NCBI GenBank assembly: GCA_020860865.1 | Contig: JAJBTL010000258.1 | Span: 1-6,539, forward strand | Length of the DNA stretch: 6,539 nt | Origin: Planctomycetota bacterium | GTDB taxonomy: Bacteria > Planctomycetota > SZUA-567 | Direction of reading: 5' to 3' | Shown here: in pieces, positions 1 through 5,351 of the stretch | Position numbering within the stretch: the first letter of the stretch is position 1 | How the letters are laid out: each line of letters begins with the position of its first letter | The notes under the pieces: generated by a model | Database searches by the model: none | Seen by the model: only the letters and a program-made list of their open reading frames with translations | Told to the model about the DNA's origin: nothing | Position numbers and translations under genes: made by a program

Positions 1-65
1 TCATCGGTTAAATCATCTTCGCGCGCGTACATGCGGGTCGTGTGCGAACGTGGTACCAATGTCAT
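1..65 (-). CDS. Possible 5' end of an unidentified gene, cut by the left edge
   Basis: On the minus strand an ATG at 65-63 opens a frame with no stop up to the window edge (21 codons, beginning MTLVPRSHTT and ending EDDLTD). An AAGGA Shine-Dalgarno-like sequence lies 9 nt upstream, which is the main reason to take it seriously. A second in-frame ATG at 71-69 is too close to that site to be the likely start. The fragment is too short to recognise a family and no function is claimed. The gene would read in the same direction as rex and speA, about 310 bp beyond the rex stop. The competing reading is a plus-strand frame, open from base 1 to a TGA at 94-96, which could be the tail of a gene entering from the left. 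Confidence 0.35.
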   Translation of the reverse strand, partial: MTLVPRSHTTRMYAREDDLTD

Positions 66-187
66 GGCCATCCATCCTTATAGCGTGTTAAAATGAATGT
101 GAGCCTTCCCCTGTGCATTTCGGCTAAATTCACTAATAACCGTAAAACGCAGGGAGGAACCAGTCTCTGTTTAAAAGCGCTAGCGAT

Positions 188-210
188 GATGCAAGCAGCC
201 TCGCTGCATC
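188..210 (-). other. Small stem-loop with two alternative pairings
   Basis: GCAGC (195-199) and GCTGC (203-207) form a perfect 5-bp stem with a 3-nt loop. The flanking GATGCA (188-193) and TGCATC (205-210) form an overlapping 6-bp alternative, and the two pairings exclude each other. On the minus strand this sits within the putative leader of the left-edge gene. A structural role is only a possibility, because short inverted repeats of this size arise by chance. Confidence 0.25.
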
Positions 211-288
211 GTGGAAATCACAGAGGGTACAGAGTCGTGGTGGAGACGGAAGGAAACCGGGTCAGCCGGGCCCGGGCGCCTCTTGTTC

Positions 289-317
289 TGTATACTGGAT
301 AGGGTAAACGCTTGCAA
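289..317 (-). promoter_or_regulatory. Weak sigma-70-like promoter candidate for the left-edge gene
   Basis: Read on the minus strand, a -35-like TTGCAA (317-312) is followed after 17 nt by a -10-like TATACA (294-289). Each matches its consensus at four of six positions. It lies just past the rex stop codon and would start transcription near position 282 toward the left edge. The GC-only palindrome at 266-275 would be in the earliest transcribed segment. Matches of this quality are common by chance. Confidence 0.25.
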
Positions 318-339
318 GTACTTTTTTTGTCCGATAGTC

Positions 340-361
340 CGGTCGAGCCGGTGGCTGACCG
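340..361 (-). terminator. Stem-loop after the rex stop, without a U-tract
   Basis: About 13 nt beyond the rex stop on the minus strand, a 9-bp GC-rich stem with one bulged C and an ACC triloop can form (CGGTCAGCC pairing with GGCTCGACCG). The position fits a 3'-end structure for the rex mRNA. No run of U follows it on the minus strand (there is an A-run instead), so it is not a standard intrinsic terminator. It may act as an mRNA-stabilising hairpin or have no function. Confidence 0.3.
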
Positions 362-373
362 CCAACAGAACGT

Positions 374-1015
374 TTATTTGGACAAGCCGTTCATGGTCAC
401 GGAGAGGACGGCCAGGCTGCTGACCAGTTCAACGTTTTCAATCAATACCTTTTCAGGCACGTCCAGCTTGACCGGCGCGAAGTTCCAGATGCCGATGATG
501 CCGCTGTCGACCATGACATTTGCGGCGGCCTGGGCGGCGTGGGCGGGAACGGTGAGAATGCCGGTGACGACGTTCATCTGTTTCGCCAGGGCGGGCATGT
601 CGCGAAGGTGGTAGATCTTCCTGCCATAAATTTCCCGGCCGATCTTCGCTTCGCAAATATCGAAGGCGGCGGCGATATTAAGGCCGCAGTTGCGGAAATT
701 TTCATAGCCGATGAGGGCGTGGCCAAGGCTGCCGGAACCGACAAGGAAAGCGTCGGCGACTTCGTTCCAGCCGAGGAAGTTCTCAATCGCTTCGATAAGC
801 GGCGTGAGTTCGTAACCGATTCGCGGACGGCCGGTGATGCCGGTGAGGGCGAGATCCTTCCGGACCTGGGTGGAATCGAGATCAAGTTCCCTGGAAATAC
901 GGGTACAGGAAATCTTTTGCGCCCCTTCGACCCGGAGCTGGCGAAGAAGCCGGAGATATGATGGCAGGCGGCGAATACTCGGATTCGGAAACTGCCGCTT
1001 GGGTTCACTACGCAT
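374..1015 (-). CDS. rex: Redox-sensing transcriptional repressor Rex
   Basis: A 213-residue protein, the usual length for Rex, a cytoplasmic homodimeric repressor that binds DNA when NADH is low and lets go when NADH rises. It typically controls fermentation and respiration genes. Residues 1-80 are the winged-helix domain, with the family signatures RRLPSYLR (15-22), the recognition-helix stretch TQVRKDLALTG (49-59) and GY (67-68). Residues 85-205 are the Rossmann domain, with the dinucleotide loop GSGSLG (93-98; most Rex proteins have Asn where this has Ser96), AFD (117-119), the VPAHAAQ segment (156-162) and NFAP (178-181). The C-terminal helix that swaps between subunits is intact. The ATG at 1015 has an AAGG sequence 6 nt upstream. 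rex stands alone here, downstream of speA by 310 bp, with a Rex-like inverted repeat in its own upstream region that suggests autoregulation. Confidence 0.97.
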   Translation of the reverse strand: MRSEPKRQFPNPSIRRLPSYLRLLRQLRVEGAQKISCTRISRELDLDSTQVRKDLALTGITGRPRIGYELTPLIEAIENFLGWNEVADAFLVGSGSLGHALIGYENFRNCGLNIAAAFDICEAKIGREIYGRKIYHLRDMPALAKQMNVVTGILTVPAHAAQAAANVMVDSGIIGIWNFAPVKLDVPEKVLIENVELVSSLAVLSVTMNGLSK

Positions 1016-1325
1016 ATTTTACCTTACCTTCGCTACTATCGCTTCCAGAATATGGTTAGCTTTCTCTCATCCTTGTGATCGTATTAAGGAAATTTATCAC
1101 AAAATAGGGCCAATGCCAATGAATTTTTTATTATCCATTGTCGACTGTAAACCACAGATTTGATAAATCGTTCAGGTTAAATACGTTATCATGTCCGAAC
1201 AAATAACGATTTCACCAGCCGACCGTCACGCCGGCGGATTATTCGCGACAAAATTCTTCAGAAAATTGGTGCTGTCGTCCTATCACCGGGGGCGCTGGAT
1301 CGTTACATTAATGGACCGATCACGG
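1016..1325. other. Intergenic region between speA and rex
   Basis: 310 bp separate the speA stop from the rex start, both read on the minus strand. The rex-proximal half is AT-rich and holds the inverted repeat at 1073-1102. The speA-proximal half holds a short inverted repeat (GACCG/CGGTC, 1314-1327) overlapping the speA stop codon, with no U-tract after it. No clear -35/-10 pair for rex could be chosen: several partial matches exist on the minus strand around 1075-1150. The size of the gap suggests rex has its own promoter. Confidence 0.6.
1073..1102. promoter_or_regulatory. Candidate Rex operator, a widely spaced inverted repeat upstream of rex
   Basis: A perfect 7-bp inverted repeat, TTGTGAT (1073-1079) and ATCACAA (1096-1102), lies 58-87 bp upstream of the rex ATG. 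Each arm matches a Rex half-site (family consensus TTGTGAA-N4-TTCACAA) at six of seven positions. The spacing is wrong for one standard operator: 16 bp between arms rather than 4. It could be two overlapping degenerate operators, each with one good half, or a different arrangement. The position fits autorepression of rex, which is common in this family. TGTGA/TCACA also resembles CRP-family half-sites, but the spacing does not fit those either. Confidence 0.4.
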
Positions 1326-3260
1326 TCATCCCATGCTGAGATATGTATCGGAATCAAGCATGCGCTCGAAGTGGCGGGTCACCGAAGCGGATTGTTCCAG
1401 GGTGAGGTTGCCGTCCTGGAGGGCGGTCTCGATGCGCTCCCGCATGCGGGCGTTGATGCCGTCCCGGGTGAACTGGACATAGGCCAGGACTTCCATAACC
1501 GTGTCGCCGCCAATTGTTTTGTCAATAATGTAACCCTTGTCATTCGACGACACATGGACCACGGTGGTATCACCGAACAGGTTGTGGAGGTCGCCAAGAA
1601 TTTCCTGGTAGGCGCCGACGAGGAAGATGCCGATGTAGTACGGTTCGTTTTTCCGGAGCGGGTGCAGTGGCAACGTGTGTCTGACGTCACGCAAGTCGAC
1701 GAACTGGTCTATCACCCCGTCCGAATCACAGGTGATGTCGGCGAGGACGCCGAAGGCGGTCGGCTTTTCACTGACGCGGTGAAGCGGCATGACCGGGAAC
1801 AATTGGCGAATGACCCAATGGTCGGGGATGGACTGGAAAACGGAATAGTTGCAGAAATACGTCGTCGCCAGCATGGATTCGAGGCCGGCGAGGTCGTCCG
1901 GCACATAGTCGAGCTTTCGGACGAGCTGGAGAATTTTCTGACAGGCGAGGCGGAACCGCGTCTCCACCCCCGCCCTTTCCTCCAGGGTGAGGTTCCCGTG
2001 GTTGAACAGGGTCAGGGCATACTGCCCCGCCTGGATGGCGTCGTGGTACGATTCCTGGTAGTTCTTGGCGCTGATATTCTCGACGACGTCGTGGATGTCC
2101 TTTAGGACCGGATTCGGGTTCCGGGGAAGCGGCGGCGGCGTCATACCGTTTTCCAGATCGGTCGACGATATCGCCTCGATAACGAGCATGGAATGGTGCG
2201 CCACCAGTGCCCGGCCGGATTCGATGACGATATTCGGATGGGGGATGTTTCCTTCCCGGCAGGCGATGGACACGGCGTCGACGATGTCGGCGGCGTATTC
2301 GCGTGGGCCGTAATTGGCCGATGACGGGAAATTGGTCTGGGATCCGTCGTAATCGACGGCGAGGCCGCCGCCGAAGTCAAGGTATTGTATGGACGCGCCG
2401 TGGCGGCTAATTTCCTTGAAGAAACAGCAGACTTCGCGGGCGGCGTGCTTGAACCGCTGGATATCGGTGATTTGCGACCCGATATGAACGTGGAGAAGCT
2501 GCAATTTGTCAAGCATCCGCCGCCGCCGGAGCGTCGCGAGAGCGGTCAAGATGTCACTTGATCGCAGGCCGAACTTCGACTTGTCGCCGGACGACCCTTC
2601 CCATTGTCCCCTGCCCCGGCTGGATAGTTTCATCCTGATGCCGAGGATCGGTTCGACCTTCAGGGCCTTGGCCCGTTCGAGGATGAGATCGAGTTCGGTC
2701 AACTTTTCGACGACGAGGCAAACTTTATGGCCGAGCTTGATACCAAGAAGGGCGGAATCGACATATTCCTCGTCCTTGAAGCCATTGCAGACGATGAGCG
2801 CTTCCGGATCCCGGTGATGGGCGATGGCGATAAGGAGCTCCGGCTTCGACCCGGCTTCGAGGCCGTGGTGGTACGGCGCGCCGAGGTTGACGATATCCTC
2901 GACAATATGGCGGTGCTGGTTGACTTTAATCGGGTAGACGGGGCGGAACTGTCCGCCGTACTCGTAGGTATTGAAGGCGTGCTGGAACGCGTCGTGAATG
3001 ACTTTGAAACGATGGCGGAGAATATCGGTAAAGCGGATAAGGACGGGAAGCTCGAGTCCCCGGAGGCGGATTTCGTCCACCAGCCCTTTCAGGTCGACCC
3101 GGCTGGTGCCGGCGCTCATGACGACGTTGCCGTTGTCGCCGATTTCGAAGATGTTCTTACCCCAACGATCGACGCCATACAACTCGGCCGCGTCGGACGG
3201 AGCCCAGCTATCGAGCGGGTTACTTTTCTTTTTCTGCATGCGGGGACGTTTTTCGCTCAT
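1326..3260 (-). CDS. speA: Biosynthetic arginine decarboxylase SpeA
   Basis: Catalyses arginine to agmatine + CO2, the first step of the agmatine route to putrescine, using PLP. At 644 residues from the chosen start it has the usual SpeA length. It is a fold-III PLP enzyme: the N-terminal barrel carries the PLP lysine in YPIKVNQ (Lys112), then HVHIGSQ (257-263), DFGGG (295-299) and ESGR (347-350). The C-terminal beta domain has the cysteine-containing CDSDG (511-515) and LVGAYQE (547-553). The helical insertion typical of SpeA lies between these blocks. An in-frame ATG at 3293 would add 11 residues but has no Shine-Dalgarno sequence. The ATG at 3260 has GGAGG 8 nt upstream, so it is preferred. 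The gene diverges from pyrR. No agmatinase or agmatine deiminase gene is in view, so the next step of the pathway must be encoded elsewhere. Confidence 0.97.
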   Translation of the reverse strand: MSEKRPRMQKKKSNPLDSWAPSDAAELYGVDRWGKNIFEIGDNGNVVMSAGTSRVDLKGLVDEIRLRGLELPVLIRFTDILRHRFKVIHDAFQHAFNTYEYGGQFRPVYPIKVNQHRHIVEDIVNLGAPYHHGLEAGSKPELLIAIAHHRDPEALIVCNGFKDEEYVDSALLGIKLGHKVCLVVEKLTELDLILERAKALKVEPILGIRMKLSSRGRGQWEGSSGDKSKFGLRSSDILTALATLRRRRMLDKLQLLHVHIGSQITDIQRFKHAAREVCCFFKEISRHGASIQYLDFGGGLAVDYDGSQTNFPSSANYGPREYAADIVDAVSIACREGNIPHPNIVIESGRALVAHHSMLVIEAISSTDLENGMTPPPLPRNPNPVLKDIHDVVENISAKNYQESYHDAIQAGQYALTLFNHGNLTLEERAGVETRFRLACQKILQLVRKLDYVPDDLAGLESMLATTYFCNYSVFQSIPDHWVIRQLFPVMPLHRVSEKPTAFGVLADITCDSDGVIDQFVDLRDVRHTLPLHPLRKNEPYYIGIFLVGAYQEILGDLHNLFGDTTVVHVSSNDKGYIIDKTIGGDTVMEVLAYVQFTRDGINARMRERIETALQDGNLTLEQSASVTRHFERMLDSDTYLSMG

Positions 3261-3611
3261 GCGGCCGGCCTCCATTCGGAATTTTTTGTCCATGTTTCAC
3301 GCCCGCGCCCTCGCTCGGGCCGGGAAAACGATCAATGAAAAATACGCCCGAAATCCGAAATTACCAGTAAAATTTTCGTTTTTTTCTTCCCGGGAACTTC
3401 TTTTCCCGTCAGGGATTATTTCCTCCACGGGATAGGCGGCGACCGAATGGCTGTTCCGTTGTGAAGAACCTGCCCCGGCGACATAAAAAACGCGTCGGGA
3501 ATTTGACAAGGAAAAAAGGCGTGGTATAGTTACCTGAGTTTGTTTGGCTGACACGTTCTCGAATCGTCTCGACAACAGCATGCATGTGCTTCTCGTAATC
3601 AGGAACCCACC
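3261..3611. other. Divergent speA/pyrR intergenic region
   Basis: About 350 bp between the two divergent starts. The pyrR-proximal half holds a strong promoter (3503-3530). On the speA side, a GC-rich segment at 3301-3324 can fold into a short hairpin about 40-60 nt before the speA start and may affect its translation. A perfect 10-bp palindrome TTCCCGGGAA lies at 3387-3396, next to a T-run. I could not identify a convincing -35/-10 pair reading into speA. No gene is supported here. Confidence 0.6.
3503..3530 (+). promoter_or_regulatory. Sigma-70 promoter for pyrR
   Basis: A perfect -35 TTGACA (3503-3508) is followed after 16 bp by TATAGT (3525-3530), five of six to the -10 consensus. An A-run (3485-3490) just upstream could act as a weak UP element. 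Transcription would begin near 3537, giving a leader of about 75 nt before the pyrR ATG. I see no PyrR-type binding loop or intrinsic terminator in this leader, so attenuation upstream of pyrR is not evident. Confidence 0.8.
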
Positions 3612-4160
3612 ATGGCATCGAAAATATTTGATTCCGCCTGGCTCCAGGAATGCCTGAACCGGCTGGCCGATTCCATCGCCTCCCGCCGGGGCAAAGGCGG
3701 CGGCAAGGGCCTCATCGGCCTCCGCACCCGGGGCGCCATCATCGCCGACCGCCTTCAGGCCCTTCTCAAGGAACGGCACGGCCTCGACTTCCCTATTGGC
3801 TACCTCGACGCCACCCTCTACCGGGACGACCTCGACCGGGGCGCCGGCCTGAAGTCCGTCCTGCCGTCCGAACTCGATTACGACATTACGGACAAGGATA
3901 TAATCCTCTGCGACGACGTCATCTCCACCGGTCGGTCCATCCGGGCCGCCATGGGCGCCATTTTCGACTACGGGCGTCCGGCCTCCATCACCCTCGTCGC
4001 CATGATCGACCGGGGCGGCCGGGAACTCCCCATTCACCCCGACTACCTCGGCGTGAAGATTGAAGTGTCGAAAGGCGGCTTTGTCCGCTTGAAACTTTCC
4101 GAAATCGATCCGCAGGGCGACGCGGTATTCGTCGTCGGCCCCGGAGAGCCCGAACCCTAA
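3612..4160 (+). CDS. pyrR: PyrR, uracil phosphoribosyltransferase / pyrimidine regulator
   Basis: PyrR converts uracil + PRPP to UMP + PPi and, in Bacillus and relatives, binds pyr mRNA with UMP to promote attenuation. The 182 residues match the family length. Visible blocks are GLRTRG (36-41), DATLYRDDL (66-74), the PRPP loop DDVISTGRSIRAA (101-113) and DRGGRELPI (133-141). The PRPP loop departs slightly from the usual DDVLYTGRT. Compared from memory with B. subtilis PyrR, residues equivalent to Thr18, His22, Arg146 and Lys152, implicated there in RNA binding, are Asn17, Asp21, His142 and Val148 here, while Arg141 is kept (Arg137). The enzyme role is therefore better supported than the RNA-binding one. 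AGGA lies 7 nt before the ATG. The gene has its own promoter, is followed by a terminator, and precedes pyrB by 219 bp. Confidence 0.95.
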   Translation: MASKIFDSAWLQECLNRLADSIASRRGKGGGKGLIGLRTRGAIIADRLQALLKERHGLDFPIGYLDATLYRDDLDRGAGLKSVLPSELDYDITDKDIILCDDVISTGRSIRAAMGAIFDYGRPASITLVAMIDRGGRELPIHPDYLGVKIEVSKGGFVRLKLSEIDPQGDAVFVVGPGEPEP

Positions 4161-4171
4161 ACCCATTATCC

Positions 4172-4201
4172 AAAAAACGCCGCTATTCGCGGCGTTTTTT
4201 T
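4172..4201 (+). terminator. Strong intrinsic terminator after pyrR
   Basis: A perfect 12-bp stem (A6 CGCCGC pairing with GCGGCG T6) encloses a 5-nt loop TATTC, and the T-run extends one base further to seven. It begins 11 nt after the pyrR stop. The A-run on the 5' side makes it potentially bidirectional. It should end most pyrR transcripts, so pyrBC needs either its own promoter or regulated readthrough. Confidence 0.92.
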
Positions 4202-4215
4202 CGCACTGCGCCCGA

Positions 4216-4244
4216 CCGGGAAGAGGTTATTTCACGTTTTCCGG
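4216..4244 (+). other. Possible leader hairpin between the terminator and pyrB
   Basis: CCGGGAA (4216-4222) can pair with TTTCCGG (4238-4244), including one G-U pair, to form a 7-bp stem around a 15-nt loop. The loop contains GAGGTT, which resembles the GAGGYU end of the Bacillus PyrR-binding consensus, but the conserved bases before it (C and G of CNGN) are not matched. This may be a coincidental hairpin. Confidence 0.2.
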
Positions 4245-4323
4245 CGGGTATGTCACAGCCATTTTGTTTTCGGAAAGCGTAATTCCCAAGCCTGAAACGC
4301 GTACGAAGTGAAAGACTTTAAAA

Positions 4324-4338
4324 GCCGAATAATTCGGC
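4324..4338. promoter_or_regulatory. Perfect inverted repeat in the pyrB leader
   Basis: GCCGAAT-A-ATTCGGC is a perfect 7-bp inverted repeat with a single central base, ending 41 nt before the pyrB ATG. As DNA it could be an operator for a dimeric regulator; as RNA it would form a compact 6-bp hairpin with a UAA loop. It does not match a regulator site that I recognise, and no clear -35/-10 pair accompanies it. Confidence 0.35.
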
Positions 4339-4379
4339 GCGCTTCAGTATACCCGTACCGCTTTTGGAGGAATCGTATC

Positions 4380-5303
4380 ATGCAATGGACCCGAAAACAC
4401 CTTCTTGGCCTGGAGGAGCTTTCCGCCGAGGAAATCAACTTTATCCTCGACCGCGCCGACTCCTTCAAGGAAATCTGCACCCGGCCAAACAAGAAGGTGC
4501 CCGCCCTGGTGGGTAAAACAATCGTCAACATGTTCTTCGAGAATTCGACGCGGACAAACCTGTCCTTCCAGCTCGCCGCTCGCCGGCTCTCCGCCGATAC
4601 CCTGGCATTCTCGAAGGCCGGCACCTCCGTCGCCAAAGGCGAGACCATGGTCGACACCGCGCTGAACATTGAAGCCATGGGCGTCGACATCATGGTGCTC
4701 CGGCACAGCGCCTCCGGCGCGCCGTGGAAATTGGCCCGGAGCGTGAAGTGCGCCGTCGTCAACGCCGGCGACGGCCAGCACGAGCACCCGACCCAGGGCC
4801 TCCTTGACATCTACACAATCCGGGAGGTGCGCGGCCGCATCGCCGGCCTCACCGTCGGCGTCGTCGGCGATATCGCCCACAGCCGTGTGGCCCGGTCGAA
4901 CATCTGGGGCTTGACGAAATTGGGCGCCCGCGTCATCCTCGTCGGCCCGACCACGCTCATCCCCCGGGAAATCGAAAAGATGGGCGTCGAAGTCTGCCAC
5001 GATATGGATTACGCCATCCGGGAATGCGACGTCCTGAACATGCTCCGCATCCAATTCGAGCGCCAGGGCGGCAACAACCCCTTCCCGTCCGTCCGGGAAT
5101 ATGGCCAGATGTTTGGCCTGAACAAGGAACGTCTCCGCAAGGGAAAACCCGACCTCACCATCATGCATCCGGGTCCGGTCAACCGTGGCGTCGAGCTTTC
5201 CCCCGAAGTGGCCGACGGCCCGCAGAGCGTTATCCTGAAGCAGGTCGGGAACGGCCTCGCCGTCCGTATGGCCGTGTTGCAACTCGTCGCCGGCGTGGAA
5301 TAA
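4380..5303 (+). CDS. pyrB: Aspartate carbamoyltransferase catalytic subunit PyrB
   Basis: Joins carbamoyl phosphate to L-aspartate, giving N-carbamoyl-L-aspartate and phosphate, the committed step of pyrimidine synthesis. The 307 residues are normal for the catalytic chain, which works as a trimer. Visible landmarks are FENSTRTNLSF (53-63) with the carbamoyl-phosphate loop STRT, the mobile loop SVAKGET (83-89) with Lys86 supplied to the neighbouring active site, RHS (109-111), HPTQ (136-139), LRIQ (222-225) and HPGPVNRG (263-270). The frame is open 24 codons upstream of this ATG, but GGAGG lies 9 nt before position 4380 and the family N-terminus begins here. pyrC follows after 48 nt, so the two are probably one transcript. 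No pyrI regulatory-chain gene lies between them, so allosteric control of the E. coli type is unlikely from this locus. Confidence 0.97.
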   Translation: MQWTRKHLLGLEELSAEEINFILDRADSFKEICTRPNKKVPALVGKTIVNMFFENSTRTNLSFQLAARRLSADTLAFSKAGTSVAKGETMVDTALNIEAMGVDIMVLRHSASGAPWKLARSVKCAVVNAGDGQHEHPTQGLLDIYTIREVRGRIAGLTVGVVGDIAHSRVARSNIWGLTKLGARVILVGPTTLIPREIEKMGVEVCHDMDYAIRECDVLNMLRIQFERQGGNNPFPSVREYGQMFGLNKERLRKGKPDLTIMHPGPVNRGVELSPEVADGPQSVILKQVGNGLAVRMAVLQLVAGVE

Positions 5304-5337
5304 GGCATTACCAAGACATACACCGTACCGTCTTACA

Positions 5338-5343
5338 ATGGAG
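5338..5343 (+). promoter_or_regulatory. Ribosome binding site of pyrC
   Basis: ATGGAG ends 8 nt before the pyrC ATG at 5352, and its GGAG (5340-5343) is a good Shine-Dalgarno match. It fixes this start. No terminator or promoter is visible in the 48-nt gap after pyrB. Confidence 0.75.
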
Positions 5344-5351
5344 TTTTACCC

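Larger units (their letters stand above)
66..373. other. Intergenic region downstream of rex
   Basis: About 308 bp without a supported gene. The small frames here lack a convincing ribosome binding site and any recognisable protein character. The region contains a stem-loop just after the rex stop (340-361), a weak minus-strand promoter candidate (289-317), a perfect 10-bp GC-only palindrome CCGGGCCCGG at 266-275, and a small hairpin at 188-210. If the minus-strand gene at the left edge is real and uses that promoter, it would have an untranslated leader of roughly 215 nt. Confidence 0.6.

Noticed and set aside
93..302. Small plus-strand frame of 69 codons
   Set aside because: It has no ribosome binding site before the ATG and no recognisable protein features.
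1314..1327. GACCG/CGGTC inverted repeat over the speA stop as a terminator
   Set aside because: The stem is only 5 bp and no U-run follows on the minus strand.
1191..2105. Long plus-strand open frame of 304 codons
   Set aside because: Most of it lies antisense to speA, which is a certain gene. Its protein resembles no family that I recognise, and such frames are expected opposite GC-rich codons.
3301..3324. GC-rich repeat-like segment before speA as a riboswitch
   Set aside because: It folds into only a short hairpin and matches no riboswitch core that I recognise.
3459..3465. TTGTGAA, a perfect Rex half-site upstream of the pyrR promoter
   Set aside because: The matching second half (TTCACAA) is absent at the expected spacing; a lone 7-mer is not enough.
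3297..4166. Minus-strand open frame of 289 codons
   Set aside because: It is antisense to pyrR and the intergenic region; its composition is that of a shadow frame.
4216..4244. Leader hairpin with GAGGTT in the loop as a Bacillus-type PyrR-binding site
   Set aside because: The conserved bases preceding GAGG do not match and it lies after the terminator, which is the wrong order for standard attenuation. It is kept only as a low-confidence hairpin.
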